A DNA stretch of 64,000 bases from Xanthobacter autotrophicus (GCF_043194295.1 NZ_JBAFVK010000002.1); one strand, 5' to 3'; numbered from the stretch's first letter, positions 1-10,019 are shown. Translations and numbers: made by a program. The notes: generated by a model not told the origin, from the letters alone.

Positions 1-202
1 CCGGCTGAGCTTGCGCCGGCGCATCAACCTCCCCGGCGCGCAGCGGCGCGGGGGCCAGAAGAGATGCCGCAAGCATGAGCACGCCCAGAAATGCAGCGGG
101 CAAACCGTTGCGGAGCCTTGTCGCGGCCGGCATCAGGGCACGGCCAGGCCTGCGGTTCGGATCCGGGTGCAGCTCAGGGCGCAGCTCGGGGCGCAGGTCC
201 AT
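1..202 (-). CDS. Partial CDS, N-terminus of an exported protein (probable N-acetylmuramoyl-L-alanine amidase)
   Basis: Reading the minus strand from an ATG at 202, the frame stays open to the window edge and encodes a short charged stretch. A clear signal peptide follows (RLRNGLPAAFLGVLMLAASL, then an alanine-rich APAPLRA-type cleavage region). An internal ATG at 133 would give a more usual signal peptide length and may be the real start. No catalytic part lies inside the window. In many alphaproteobacteria the cell-wall amidase gene amiC lies beside rne and mrcA, and that synteny is the only reason for the suggested function. The export signal is seen; the identity is inferred. Confidence 0.45.
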   Translation of the reverse strand, partial: MDLRPELRPELHPDPNRRPGRALMPAATRLRNGLPAAFLGVLMLAASLLAPAPLRAGEVDAPAQAQP

Positions 203-910
203 GGGCATCCCATCTTGGCTCGATCGCAGGATCGGGACATTGAAGGACGGCAGGCTTAAGGCGGGGTCCGTAAACGCTCCGTTGATGAAGCGTTATAGCC
301 TACGGAAACGAGGAAGAGGACGCATAAACCTTGCCAAGCAGGAAGTTGGGCGGGTAAGAATGGTGGGGTACACAGTTCGCGTTCCGGAACAGGCCCTTCG
401 GCCCCGGCTGCCGCGGCTGCCGCAGGACAGTGTTTCTTCGATCCCGGGCGGGCCGCTGAGCGCGCCGGATGCCCGGAAGTGCGGGAACACTCCCATCGCC
501 GCTGGCGGCTCGACCACTTTCGTGGAGCCCCGTGGTGAGCGCCCGACCGGCGCTCGATGCGACAGCCCCACCGGCCGCCTCAGCCGAAGAGCCGCAAGGG
601 ACGATCTGGGGAATCGGGCGAACGTGTGCCGTGGCCGGAACGAGGCGCCCGCCTTTCATCCGGCCTGAACCCTTCATCGAGGAACGGGTAGCCGAGGGCA
701 TGGATTTTTCTCCGCACGACAGGCGCGTTCTGCGCGCCCCCGTGTGCCCCGACGTCGAGGGTCGTAGCGACACGCCCCGACGCACCTGTTTCTCCGTTTC
801 ATCCTCACGTCATCACATCCGGCGCCCGAGCGGCCCGGCCACCCCGCAATGGGGTGCGCCTGGGCGGCTGTCGCGGACCTTTGCCCGCGGCGCCGTGAAG
901 AGAGAATTCC
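203..910 (+). other. Long non-coding interval holding the rne leader
   Basis: About 700 nt separate the divergent exported-protein gene from rne, and no convincing gene lies in it. The open frames here lack a ribosome-binding site and any family resemblance. RNase E genes usually have long 5' leaders used for autoregulation, so part of this interval is probably the rne leader. I could not pick a promoter with confidence. A GAAGAGAG ribosome-binding site lies just before the rne start codon. Confidence 0.35.
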
Positions 911-3900
911 ATGGCCAACAAGATGCTCATCGATGCGACCCACCCGGAGGAAACCCGGGTCGTGGTCGTGCGCGGGAACAGGGTCGAAGAGTTCGACTAT
1001 GAGTCGGCGTCCCGCAAGCAGTTGCGGGGCAATATCTATCTGGCGAAGGTGACGCGCGTGGAGCCCTCGCTCCAGGCCGCCTTCATCGAATATGGCGGCA
1101 ACCGCCACGGCTTCCTCGCCTTCAGCGAGATCCACCCTGATTATTACCAGATCCCCGTGGCGGACCGCCTCGCGCTGATCGAGGAGGAGGAACGCGCCGC
1201 CCGCCTCGCCGACGACGAGGCCGAGCTGAAGGACCGCCGCCGCGAGCGCGGCCGGGCCCGGCGCTCCAGCTCCGACCGCACCGTGAGCGAGCCCGTCGAG
1301 GAAGCCGAGACCATCCCCGCCGAGGGCTCCGGCCAAGACTCTTCCAGCTCCGAACCGTCCAGCTACGAACCTTCCAGCCTCGAGGCACCCTCGGATACCA
1401 CCCCGTCCAGCGCTTCCGAATTCGGTGAGGCGCACAAGGGTGACACCAGCGAGACCGGCCAGCCCGAGGCTGAAGCCTCCTCCTGGCAGGACGCCCCCGC
1501 CTTCGAGAGCGCGCACCCCGAGCACCACGCACCCGAGAGCGTGACCGACCTGCTGTCCGCCGCCGAGGCTGCCGAAGCGTCCTCCGAGGCCCGCGAAACC
1601 GAGTCCGAGGCCGCCTATGGCGCGCCCCTGCCCGCCCCGCAGCAGCAGCATGCCGACGCTTACGCCGACCTGCGCCACCAGGAAGCCCCCGAGGGCGAGA
1701 CCCACCCCGCCCCCATCCTCGACATCGAGGAGACCCCTGCCGAGATCCGTCGCGCCGACCCCCGTCCGGTCGAGGACGACGAGGATGAGGACGAGGACGA
1801 CGGCGATGTCGACCAGATCGACGAGGAAGAGGAGATCGAGCATCTCGGCGCCGACGACGACGCCATGGAAGAGGTGCCCGAGCGCGCGCCGCAGCGCCGT
1901 GCCCGCTCCTACAAGATTCAGGAAGTCATCCGCCGTCGCCAGGTAATGCTGGTGCAGGTGGTGAAGGAAGAGCGCGGCAACAAGGGCGCCGCCCTCACCA
2001 CCTACCTCTCCCTGGCCGGCCGCTATTCCGTCCTGATGCCCAACACCGCCCGTGGCGGCGGCATCTCCCGCAAGATCACCAATGCCGTGGACCGCAAGCG
2101 CCTGAAGGAAGTGGTGCAGGACCTGGAGGTGCCGGAAGGGATGGGCATCATCCTGCGCACCGCCGGCGCCAACCGCACCAAGGTGGAGATCAAGCGCGAC
2201 TTCGAATACCTCCTGCGGCTGTGGGAGACGGTTCGCGAGCTGACCCTGTCCTCCGCCGCGCCGAACCTGGTCTATGAGGAAGGCTCGCTCATCAAGCGGG
2301 CCATCCGCGACCTCTACAACAAGGACATCGACGAAGTTCACGTGGCCGGCGAGGAAGGCTATCGCGAGGCCAAGGACTTCATGCGCATGCTCATGCCGAG
2401 CCATGCCAAGTGCGTGCTGCCCTATCGCGAGCCCCAGCCCATCTTCGCCCGCTACGGGGTGGAGCAGCAGCTCGACGCCATGTTCTCCCCCGTGGTGCAG
2501 CTGAAGAGCGGCGGCTACATCGTCATCAACCCGACGGAAGCCCTGGTCTCCATCGACGTGAACTCGGGCCGCGCCACCCGCGAGCACCATATCGAGGACA
2601 CCGCGCTCAAGACCAACGTGGAAGCCGCCGAGGAAATCGCCCGCCAGTTGCGCCTGCGCGATCTCGCCGGCCTCATCGTGGTCGATTTCATCGACATGGA
2701 GGAGAAGCGCAACAACCGGGCGGTGGAGCGCAAGCTCAAGGATTGCCTGAAGAACGACCGGGCGCGCATCCAGATCGGCCGCATCTCGCACTTCGGCCTT
2801 CTGGAGATGTCGCGTCAGCGCATCCGCACCGGCGTGCTGGAAAGCTCCATCGAGGTGTGCCCGCACTGCGGCGGCACCGGCCACGTCCGCTCGGCGGCCT
2901 CCGTGTCGCTCCAGCTGCTGCGCGCGCTGGAAGAGCAGTTGCTGCGCGCCGCCACCCACAACCTCTATGCCCGCACCCGCACCGAGGTGGCGCTCTATGT
3001 GCTCAACCAGAAGCGCGCCCACCTGCGCGAGCTGGAAGAGCGCTTCTCCGTCACCCTGGCCATCGTCGCCGACGAGAGCGTGACCGGCCACCAGCCCTTC
3101 ATCATCGAGAAGGGTGAGCTGGCCGTGCCGCCGGCCCCTGCGCCGCGCCCCAGCTCCGTGGTGCACCCCGATTCCATCCTGCTCGACGAGGATTATGCCG
3201 AGGAGGAGGACGAGGAGATCATCGAGGAGACCGCCGAGGCTGAGGCCGAAGCCGGTCCCGAGGCCGAAGGCGAGACCGGCGACCGCGCCGACGACGGCAA
3301 TCGCAAGCGTCGCCGCCGTCGCCGTCGGCGGCGGGGCGAGAAGGACGAGACCCGCGAGGGCAGCGCCGAGGGCGAGGAGGAGGACGATGCCTCCGCCGAA
3401 ACCCAGGATGGCGACGAGGGCGAAGGCGAGGAGGACGACCGCTCCGAGGAGGAGCGCGCCGCCGATGCCGAGCGCACTGATGAGGAAAATGCCGAGCGCC
3501 GCCGCCGTCGTCGCGGCCGTCGCGGCGGCCGGCGCAACCGCCGGGAACGCGAGGGCGAGGGCGACGCCCCGCTCGCGGCCGGCGAGACTGATGGCGAGGA
3601 TGGCGACGACACCGATGCCGTCGCCGAAGGTCAGGACAGGGACGGCGATAGCGATGGCGAGGCGGAAGCCGCTCCCGCCTTCGAGGTCCTCATTCCGGTG
3701 ACCACCGCCGAAGCGTCGGAGGCCCCCGCCGCGGAAATCCCCTCCGTGCCCGTGATTTTCACCCCCGCGCCGGTGCCGGCCGTCGTGGAGAAGTCCGAGC
3801 CGGAAGCCGTTGTGCCGGCCAAGCCGCGCCGTCGCTCCACGGTGCGCGAGAAGGCGCCGGTGATCGTCACCGCCGAGACGACGGCGGCGGAACCGGAGGC

Positions 3901-4141
3901 TAACGCCGCCGGAGTATCCCCTGCCGAGGCCGCGGCCGTTGAAGCGCCTGCGGTCGAAGCGACGTCCCAGGAGGCGCCCGCCGAGCAGGCGCCGGCCCCG
4001 GAAGCTGCTGACCAGCAGTCTCCTGCTTTCGAGACCGCCCACCGGGAGACGCCCGCTCCCGAGCCGGCGGCCCCGGCCAGCGAGGAGAGCGCGGCCAGCA
4101 AGAAATCCGGCTGGTGGCAGCGCAAGCTGTTCGGCGGCTAA
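911..4141 (+). CDS. rne: Ribonuclease E
   Basis: Endoribonuclease that starts mRNA decay and processes rRNA and tRNA precursors, acting as the scaffold of the degradosome on the inner membrane. The 1076-residue protein begins with an S1-type RNA-binding region (from about residue 35) that is split by a very acidic, low-complexity insert (about 95-335). The catalytic domain follows with the metal-site aspartates in SIDVNSG (about 546) and VVDFIDME (about 590), then the Zn-link CPHCGGTGH at 650. The C-terminal third is disordered and acidic, with two arginine-rich blocks (about 798-809 and 863-879) expected to bind RNA, and ends in a tryptophan-containing tail typical of alphaproteobacterial RNase E. 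A GAAGAGAG ribosome-binding site precedes the ATG. A terminator follows the gene. Confidence 0.95.
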   Translation: MANKMLIDATHPEETRVVVVRGNRVEEFDYESASRKQLRGNIYLAKVTRVEPSLQAAFIEYGGNRHGFLAFSEIHPDYYQIPVADRLALIEEEERAARLADDEAELKDRRRERGRARRSSSDRTVSEPVEEAETIPAEGSGQDSSSSEPSSYEPSSLEAPSDTTPSSASEFGEAHKGDTSETGQPEAEASSWQDAPAFESAHPEHHAPESVTDLLSAAEAAEASSEARETESEAAYGAPLPAPQQQHADAYADLRHQEAPEGETHPAPILDIEETPAEIRRADPRPVEDDEDEDEDDGDVDQIDEEEEIEHLGADDDAMEEVPERAPQRRARSYKIQEVIRRRQVMLVQVVKEERGNKGAALTTYLSLAGRYSVLMPNTARGGGISRKITNAVDRKRLKEVVQDLEVPEGMGIILRTAGANRTKVEIKRDFEYLLRLWETVRELTLSSAAPNLVYEEGSLIKRAIRDLYNKDIDEVHVAGEEGYREAKDFMRMLMPSHAKCVLPYREPQPIFARYGVEQQLDAMFSPVVQLKSGGYIVINPTEALVSIDVNSGRATREHHIEDTALKTNVEAAEEIARQLRLRDLAGLIVVDFIDMEEKRNNRAVERKLKDCLKNDRARIQIGRISHFGLLEMSRQRIRTGVLESSIEVCPHCGGTGHVRSAASVSLQLLRALEEQLLRAATHNLYARTRTEVALYVLNQKRAHLRELEERFSVTLAIVADESVTGHQPFIIEKGELAVPPAPAPRPSSVVHPDSILLDEDYAEEEDEEIIEETAEAEAEAGPEAEGETGDRADDGNRKRRRRRRRRRGEKDETREGSAEGEEEDDASAETQDGDEGEGEEDDRSEEERAADAERTDEENAERRRRRRGRRGGRRNRREREGEGDAPLAAGETDGEDGDDTDAVAEGQDRDGDSDGEAEAAPAFEVLIPVTTAEASEAPAAEIPSVPVIFTPAPVPAVVEKSEPEAVVPAKPRRRSTVREKAPVIVTAETTAAEPEANAAGVSPAEAAAVEAPAVEATSQEAPAEQAPAPEAADQQSPAFETAHRETPAPEPAAPASEESAASKKSGWWQRKLFGG

Positions 4142-4198
4142 GGCCAATCCTGCTGCTCTGAGGCTTGCTGCCCTAAAGCCTCGTGACCCTTTGAAACG

Positions 4199-4232
4199 AC
4201 GCCTCCCGGTCCTCCGGGAGGCGTTTTCGTTT
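4199..4232 (+). terminator. Rho-independent terminator of rne
   Basis: A perfect 11-bp stem (ACGCCTCCCGG / CCGGGAGGCGT) with a 4-nt loop is followed by TTTTCGTTT. It lies about 60 nt downstream of the rne stop and ahead of mrcA, so the two genes are probably separate transcription units. Confidence 0.85.
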
Positions 4233-4459
4233 GCCGGCGGTACCGGCCGCGTCGCGAAGCGGCCACGTTTGGCCGCCATAGGCTCTGATCTGCGATTCCT
4301 CTCCACGTGCGGTGCCGACTTGCGCATTCCACTCGCGCGGACGTGACAGGGAAGTTGCGCTGCCGGCACCGGCCCCGCACTGTGGGGCCTTCGCACGGGA
4401 GTGAAGTCGCGCTATGCGGTGCCGCGCCTGATGGGGCGCCGTGGGAGGGAACCGGCGAA

Positions 4460-6874
4460 ATGCGGTTGATCTTGAGGTTTCTGGGGTTCGTTTTCGCGCT
4501 CACCACCGTGGTGCTGCTCGCCGGTGCGGCGGGCGCGACCTATTTCGTGTGGAAGTACTCCCAGGACCTCCCCGACTACTCGCAGCTGCAGAATTACGAG
4601 CCGCCGGTGATGACCCGCGTGCACGCAGCCGACGGCGCGCTGGTTGCCGAGTACGCCAAACAGCGCCGGCTCTACATTCCCATCCAGTCCGTGCCCAAGC
4701 TGGTGATCGAGGCCTTCCTGTCGGCCGAGGACAAGAATTTCTACGAGCACGGCGGCATCGACCCCACCGGCATTTTCCGCGCCGCGGCCTTCTATTTCCA
4801 GAATTACGGCAAGAACGTCCGGCCCCAGGGCGCCTCCACCATCACCCAGCAGGTGGCCAAGAACTTCCTTCTCACCAACGAGGTGTCCATCGACCGCAAG
4901 GTCAAGGAAGCGCTGCTCGCCCTGCGCATTGAGCGCACCTATTCCAAGGACCGCATCCTCGAGCTGTATCTCAACGAGATCTATCTCGGCATGGGCGCCT
5001 ACGGCATCGCCGCAGCGGCGCTGGTGTATTTCGACAAATCGGTGGACGAGCTGAACGTGCAGGAAGTGGCGTATCTGGCCGCCTTGCCCAAGGCCCCCTC
5101 CTCCTACAACCCGTTCCGCGACCGCTCCCGCGCCACCGATCGCCGCAACTGGGTGATCGACCGCATGGTGGAGAACGGCTTCATCACCGCGCAGGAAGGC
5201 GAGGCGGCCAAGAAGTCGCCGCTGGACGTGACCCCGCGGGCCACCGGTGCGCAGATCTTCGCCGCGGAATATTACGCAGAGGAAGTGCGCCGGCAGATCT
5301 ATGAGCGCTACGGCGAGCGCAAGCTCTACGAGGGTGGGCTTTCGGTGCGAACGCCGCTCGATCCCAAGCTGCAGGTGCTGGCCAAGAAGACCCTCACCGA
5401 CGGCCTCGTGCGCTATGACGAGGAGCGCGGCTGGCGCAAGCCCGTCACCCATGTGGACCTCTCCGGCGGGGTGGACTGGGGCGTGAAGCTCGGCGAGGTC
5501 AAGGAACTCACCGACATTCCCTGGCGCCTCGCCATCGTGCTGGATGTGGGCAAGGACAATGCGCGCATCGGCCTCCAGCCGCCGCGCACCAAGTCCGGCG
5601 CACGCTCCACCGACCGCGAGGTGGGCCTGATCCCGGTGGACGGCGCCAAATGGACCCGCCGCCCCCTGCCGCAGGTGCTGAAGCCCGGCGACGTGATCTA
5701 TGTGGAGCCGCTGGGCGACCGCACCGGCCAGTGGCGCCTGCGCCAGCTGCCGGGCGTGGAAGGCGCCATGGTGGTCATGGAGCCCACCACCGGCCGCGTG
5801 CTCGCCATCTCCGGCGGCTTCTCCTACGACGAAAGCCAGTTCAACCGCGCGACGCAGGCCATGCGCCAGCCCGGCTCCTCGTTCAAGCCGTTCGTCTATT
5901 CGGCGGCGCTGGACAACGGCTACACCCCCTCCACCATCGTCATGGACGCGCCGTTCGAGCTGGAGCAGCAGGGCCAGGCCACGTGGCGGCCGGAGAATTA
6001 TTCCGGCAAGTTCTACGGCCCGCAGACCCTGCGCTTCGGCCTGGAGCAGTCGCGCAACGTGATGACGGTGCGCCTCGCCAACGACGTGGGCATGCCCATC
6101 GTCGCCGAATATGCCAAGCGCTTCGGCATCTATGACGACATGCCGCCCTATCTCGCCATGGCGCTCGGCTCGGGCGAGACCACCCTGCTGCGCATGACCG
6201 GCGCCTACGCCATGATCGCCAACGGCGGGCGCAAGGTGACGCCCTCGCTCATCGACCGCATCCAGGACCGCTACGGCCACACCATCTTCAAGCACGACGA
6301 GCGCGAATGCCGCGGCTGCGAGGCGGACAAATGGGACAACCAGCCTGAGCCCAGCCTCGTGGACCGCCGTCCGGTGGTGCTCGACCCCATGACCGCCTAT
6401 CAGATCACCTCCATGATGGAGGGCGTGGTCCAGCGCGGCACCGGCACCGCCCTGAAGGAACTGGGCAAGCCCATCGCCGGCAAGACCGGCACCACCAACG
6501 AGGAGAAGGACGCCTGGTTCATCGGCTTCACGCCGGAAATCGTGGTTGGCGTCTATCTCGGCTACGACAAGCCCAGGCCCATGGGCAAGGGCTCCACCGG
6601 CGGCCTCATCTCGGCGCCCATCGTGCGCGACTTCATGAAGACCGCCATCGCCGACCGCCCGGCCATTCCGTTCCGGGTGCCGGCGGGCATCAAGCTGGTG
6701 CGCATCGACCGCAAGAGCGGCCAGCGCGCGGGCGCCGGCGACAGCTCCATCCTGGAGGCCTTCAAGCCCGGCACCGCCCCGCCGGACGGCTATAGCGTGG
6801 CCGGCTATTCGGGCACCGATGGCGCTTCGCCCGAGCCCGCCGCCCCCGTGCGCACCGGCGGTGGCCTCTACTGA
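4460..6874 (+). CDS. mrcA: Penicillin-binding protein 1A (class A PBP)
   Basis: Bifunctional peptidoglycan synthase anchored in the inner membrane. The chosen ATG (4460) follows GGGAGGGA and gives 804 residues beginning directly with the membrane anchor (about 5-30). An upstream in-frame ATG at 4307 would add 51 residues unlike the family. The GT51 transglycosylase domain shows EDKNFYEHGG (about residue 90) and GASTITQQVAKNF. The transpeptidase domain shows the catalytic SSFK (Ser about 473), SRN and KTGTTNEEKDAWF (KTG box). An OB-like insert sits between the domains. rne, mrcA and prfB form a conserved alphaproteobacterial neighbourhood; here a cyclic-di-GMP gene has been inserted between mrcA and prfB. 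Confidence 0.93.
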   Translation: MRLILRFLGFVFALTTVVLLAGAAGATYFVWKYSQDLPDYSQLQNYEPPVMTRVHAADGALVAEYAKQRRLYIPIQSVPKLVIEAFLSAEDKNFYEHGGIDPTGIFRAAAFYFQNYGKNVRPQGASTITQQVAKNFLLTNEVSIDRKVKEALLALRIERTYSKDRILELYLNEIYLGMGAYGIAAAALVYFDKSVDELNVQEVAYLAALPKAPSSYNPFRDRSRATDRRNWVIDRMVENGFITAQEGEAAKKSPLDVTPRATGAQIFAAEYYAEEVRRQIYERYGERKLYEGGLSVRTPLDPKLQVLAKKTLTDGLVRYDEERGWRKPVTHVDLSGGVDWGVKLGEVKELTDIPWRLAIVLDVGKDNARIGLQPPRTKSGARSTDREVGLIPVDGAKWTRRPLPQVLKPGDVIYVEPLGDRTGQWRLRQLPGVEGAMVVMEPTTGRVLAISGGFSYDESQFNRATQAMRQPGSSFKPFVYSAALDNGYTPSTIVMDAPFELEQQGQATWRPENYSGKFYGPQTLRFGLEQSRNVMTVRLANDVGMPIVAEYAKRFGIYDDMPPYLAMALGSGETTLLRMTGAYAMIANGGRKVTPSLIDRIQDRYGHTIFKHDERECRGCEADKWDNQPEPSLVDRRPVVLDPMTAYQITSMMEGVVQRGTGTALKELGKPIAGKTGTTNEEKDAWFIGFTPEIVVGVYLGYDKPRPMGKGSTGGLISAPIVRDFMKTAIADRPAIPFRVPAGIKLVRIDRKSGQRAGAGDSSILEAFKPGTAPPDGYSVAGYSGTDGASPEPAAPVRTGGGLY

Positions 6875-7193
6875 GACCAATGGCCTCGGTCGCTGGCCGA
6901 GGCTGGTGGAACGTGCAGGGATAGGCACGCTTGAGTGTGCCCGCTCAAGCCCCGCGCGGGCTCGAAATGGCCTGGGGTGTCGAGCGCCCGGGCCATTGGC
7001 ATCCGCCGCGGCCTGCGGCCGGCGCGCCCGTTCGGCCAGACCGGGGCGATTAACCGAGGCACACCGGCTTTCTGTACAACATCTCCGGATTCGATAAGCT
7101 GCCCCTGGAGCAGGTCGAGCCGGTGGACCGCGGAGCCGTTTCCAGGACGGCATCCGGTCCCCGGATCGGCCGTCCGGGGCAAGCGGACGTATC
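6875..7193. other. Intergenic region mrcA to GGDEF-EAL gene
   Basis: 319 nt without a credible gene. It contains short GC-rich self-complementary stretches (around 6925-6960 and 7000-7030), but none is followed by a T-tract that would make it a clear terminator. It must hold the promoter of the downstream c-di-GMP gene, which I could not pinpoint. Confidence 0.3.
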
Positions 7194-9791
7194 GTGCCCC
7201 GGGTCGTCCGCCATGCGCCCTGTTGGCGCGGAGCCGCAGCCATGGGCAAGACGATCACCGTTCTTCCGTCGGCCGCCACCAGCCGGGCTGCGGATGCCAT
7301 GGTGTTCATGGACGAGAACGGCATCGTCACCTTCGTCAATGCGGCGGCCGAGCGGCTCTGGGGCCTGTCCGCCCCGGCCATGATCGGCCGGGATGCCCGC
7401 GTGGTCTTTCCGGCGGGGCTCCGCTTCGACCCTGGCCGCCTCTGGATCGTCGAGGACATGGTCGGTACCGACCGGCAGGTGGTGATCGCGCACCCGGACG
7501 GCTCGAATGCCTTCGCCCTGGTCCGCGTGGCGCAGGTGCAGCACGCCGGCAAGAGCGGCTATGCAGCGGTGGTGCAGCGCCTGCCCGGACCGGCGGGCGC
7601 GGCCGGACATATGGGCATCCTGTCCCTTGTCGCCGAGAAGACCGATCGCGGGGTGGTCGTCACCGATGCCCAGCGCCGAATCGTCTACACCAACCGGGCC
7701 TTCCAGGAGATGCTCGGCTATGCCGAAGGCGAAGCCGACGGTCGCCCGCTGTCGGACCTTCTCGCCTCCGGCAAAGGCGCGGCCGAGCTTGCCGCGCGCA
7801 TCGACCACGGCATCCAGCACCGGGTGCCCTTTCCGGAAGATATCCCGCTGCGTGGCGCATCGGGCAACGAGGTGTGGGTCTCGGCCATCGTCACTCCGGT
7901 GCTCAGCCAGGCCACCGGCGCCCTTGAGCACGTGGTCGCCGTGCTGGCCGACATCACCCACACCCGCCTCATGGAGGACCTGCAACGGCAGGTGCTCGCC
8001 GCGCTCGCCGCCGACGCGCCGGCCCGCGACATTCTGGAGCTTCTGTGCCGCAAGGTGGAGGGCCTGGCCCCCGGTGTGCTGTGCACGATCCTCGGCGTCA
8101 CCGCCGACGACCGGCTGACGGTTCTGGCCGCCCCCAGCCTGCCGGCCGCGTTCTCGGACGCGGTGGAGGGCCTGCGCATCGGCCCGAAATGCGGCAGCTG
8201 CGGCACCTCGGCGTTCCGTGGCGAGGCGGTGATGGTCGAGGACATCGCCAGCAGCCCCCTGTGGGAGGATTTCCGCCACCTCGTGCTTCCGGCCGGTATC
8301 AAGGGCTGCTGGTCGCTTCCTGCGAAGCTGCGCAGCGGCAAGGTGGCCGCCACCTTCGCCTTTTATTTCCCCGGCCCGCCGTTCGCGGCGCCCTGGCTCG
8401 AAGGCGTCGTCTCCCTCTGCTCAGACCTGTGCGCGCTGGTTCTGGAGCGCTCGGAAGCGCGCGACCGCATCGCCACCCTCGCCAGCATCGACACGCTGAC
8501 CGGCCTGTCCAACCGCGGCCGGCTTCTGGAATCCCTGTCCGACCTCATCGCCGAGGCCGGCGAACGGGACGAACCGCTCGCGGTGCTGATGCTCGATGTG
8601 GACCATTTCAAGGATGTGAACGACACCCTCGGCCATTCCACCGGCGACGCGCTTCTGGTGGAGATGGCCCGGCGCCTTAAGGCCCAGTTGCGAACCGGCG
8701 ACGCGGTGGGCCGCACCGGCGGCGACGAATTCGCGGTGCTGGTGCACGATTGCGGAGCGGAAGAGGCCGCACGCATCGCCCGCCGCCTCATCGACTACAT
8801 GGCTGCCCCCATTCCGGCGCAGAAGCTGCACCTGACCATGTCGGCATCGGTGGGCATCGCCCTTTATCCCCAGCACGGCGCCTCCGCCGAAACGCTGCTC
8901 CAGCATGCCGACACCGCCATGCACGAGGCCAAGCGCAAGGACAGGGGCCGATTCCAGTTCTTCACCGAGGACCTGAACAAGAGGGCGGAGGACCGCCTGG
9001 TGCTGTCCGTGGCCCTGCGGAAGGCGTTGCAGAACCACGCGCTGCGCCTGGTCTACCAGCCCCAGGTCACGCTTTCCGGCGGCGCGCTGCACGGCGTGGA
9101 AGCCCTGGCCCGCTGGTCCGATCCGGTGCATGGCGAGGTTCCCGCGCCGCGCTTCATCGCCCTTGCCGAGGAATACGGCTTCATCGACACCATCGACCGC
9201 TGGGCGGTGGAAGAGGTGTGCGCGCAGATGGCCCGCTGGCGTGCCGAGGGGCTCGCGGTGCCCCACGTCTCGGTCAATCTCTCCCCCCTCAGCTTCCGCA
9301 CCGGCGAGATCGTGGGCGTCATCTCCCAGGCGCTGAAGCAGCACCGGCTGGCCCCCAACGACCTGCGGATCGAGATCACCGAGCGGGTGACCATGGACCA
9401 GAATCCGAACTCGTTCGCCATCGCCCGCTCCATCGACGCACTGGGCGTGCGCATCGCCATGGACGATTTCGGCACCGGCTATTCGAGCCTCAGCGCCCTG
9501 TCGCACCTGCCCATTGCCGAGTTGAAGATCGACCGCTCCTTCATGCTGAGCATCGAGCAGGACAAGAATGCCCTGGCCCTGGCCACGGCGGTGATCCTCA
9601 TCGGCCAGAGCCTTGGCATGACGGTGGTGGCGGAAGGCGTGGAAACGGCGGCGCAGGCCGACCTGCTGCGCGGCCTCGGCTGCCACGCCGCGCAAGGCTA
9701 TCTGTTCGCCCGGCCGTTGGAGGCGGCGGATGTGGCCGGCTGGCTGTCCACCCCGCTCCACCCGGCGGGCCCTGACGGCGCCGGCTCCTGA
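7194..9791 (+). CDS. PAS-PAS-GAF-GGDEF-EAL cyclic-di-GMP turnover protein
   Basis: Soluble signalling protein of 865 residues from a GTG start; an ATG at 7242 (residue 17) is an equally plausible start. Order of domains: PAS (about 30-130), second PAS (about 150-260), GAF-like (about 275-415), GGDEF (about 430-590) and EAL (about 605-855). The diguanylate cyclase signature GGDEF (509-513) is intact, with an RTGD inhibitory I-site five residues upstream. The phosphodiesterase motifs are also intact: EAL at 636-638, EITERVTMD, DDFGTGYSS and VVAEGVET. Both activities may therefore be functional, with the PAS/GAF part setting the balance. No membrane segment is visible, so it should act in the cytosol. 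The ligand sensed by the PAS and GAF domains cannot be read from the sequence. Confidence 0.9.
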   Translation: MPRVVRHAPCWRGAAAMGKTITVLPSAATSRAADAMVFMDENGIVTFVNAAAERLWGLSAPAMIGRDARVVFPAGLRFDPGRLWIVEDMVGTDRQVVIAHPDGSNAFALVRVAQVQHAGKSGYAAVVQRLPGPAGAAGHMGILSLVAEKTDRGVVVTDAQRRIVYTNRAFQEMLGYAEGEADGRPLSDLLASGKGAAELAARIDHGIQHRVPFPEDIPLRGASGNEVWVSAIVTPVLSQATGALEHVVAVLADITHTRLMEDLQRQVLAALAADAPARDILELLCRKVEGLAPGVLCTILGVTADDRLTVLAAPSLPAAFSDAVEGLRIGPKCGSCGTSAFRGEAVMVEDIASSPLWEDFRHLVLPAGIKGCWSLPAKLRSGKVAATFAFYFPGPPFAAPWLEGVVSLCSDLCALVLERSEARDRIATLASIDTLTGLSNRGRLLESLSDLIAEAGERDEPLAVLMLDVDHFKDVNDTLGHSTGDALLVEMARRLKAQLRTGDAVGRTGGDEFAVLVHDCGAEEAARIARRLIDYMAAPIPAQKLHLTMSASVGIALYPQHGASAETLLQHADTAMHEAKRKDRGRFQFFTEDLNKRAEDRLVLSVALRKALQNHALRLVYQPQVTLSGGALHGVEALARWSDPVHGEVPAPRFIALAEEYGFIDTIDRWAVEEVCAQMARWRAEGLAVPHVSVNLSPLSFRTGEIVGVISQALKQHRLAPNDLRIEITERVTMDQNPNSFAIARSIDALGVRIAMDDFGTGYSSLSALSHLPIAELKIDRSFMLSIEQDKNALALATAVILIGQSLGMTVVAEGVETAAQADLLRGLGCHAAQGYLFARPLEAADVAGWLSTPLHPAGPDGAGS

Positions 9792-9894
9792 CCGGAGGAG
9801 AGCGAGCGCCGCCGGATTTCAAACTGAGACGCCGCCCTACCGCCTCTTCCGTTTACACTCGGGCGCCCCGCCGCTATTTTCCGCGGCCCCCTTC

Positions 9895-9941
9895 GGTCAT
9901 GCACCGATCGGCCTCGCGTTGCGGCCGATCGGTGCATGACC
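9895..9941. repeat. Perfect 19-bp inverted repeat upstream of prfB
   Basis: GGTCATGCACCGATCGGCC at 9895-9913 is repeated in perfect inverted orientation at 9923-9941, with a 9-nt spacer. It lies between the GGDEF-EAL stop and the prfB start. Neither side carries a T-tract, so it is not a standard intrinsic terminator. It could be a terminator-like RNA hairpin, an operator or a repetitive palindrome. Confidence 0.9.
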
Positions 9942-10019
9942 TTCCCAGATATGGAGACGGAGTGTCGGCTCGGGCGCTTGGCCCGGCCCCATCCCGATCC
10001 CGCCGGAGTATGATGAGCC

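Noticed and set aside
674..4396. Very long minus-strand open frame opposite rne (over 1200 codons), and similar antisense frames opposite mrcA, prfB, nrdJ, mod and res
   Set aside because: They follow the third-position GC bias of the real genes, lack ribosome-binding sites and encode low-complexity or repetitive sequence without known motifs.
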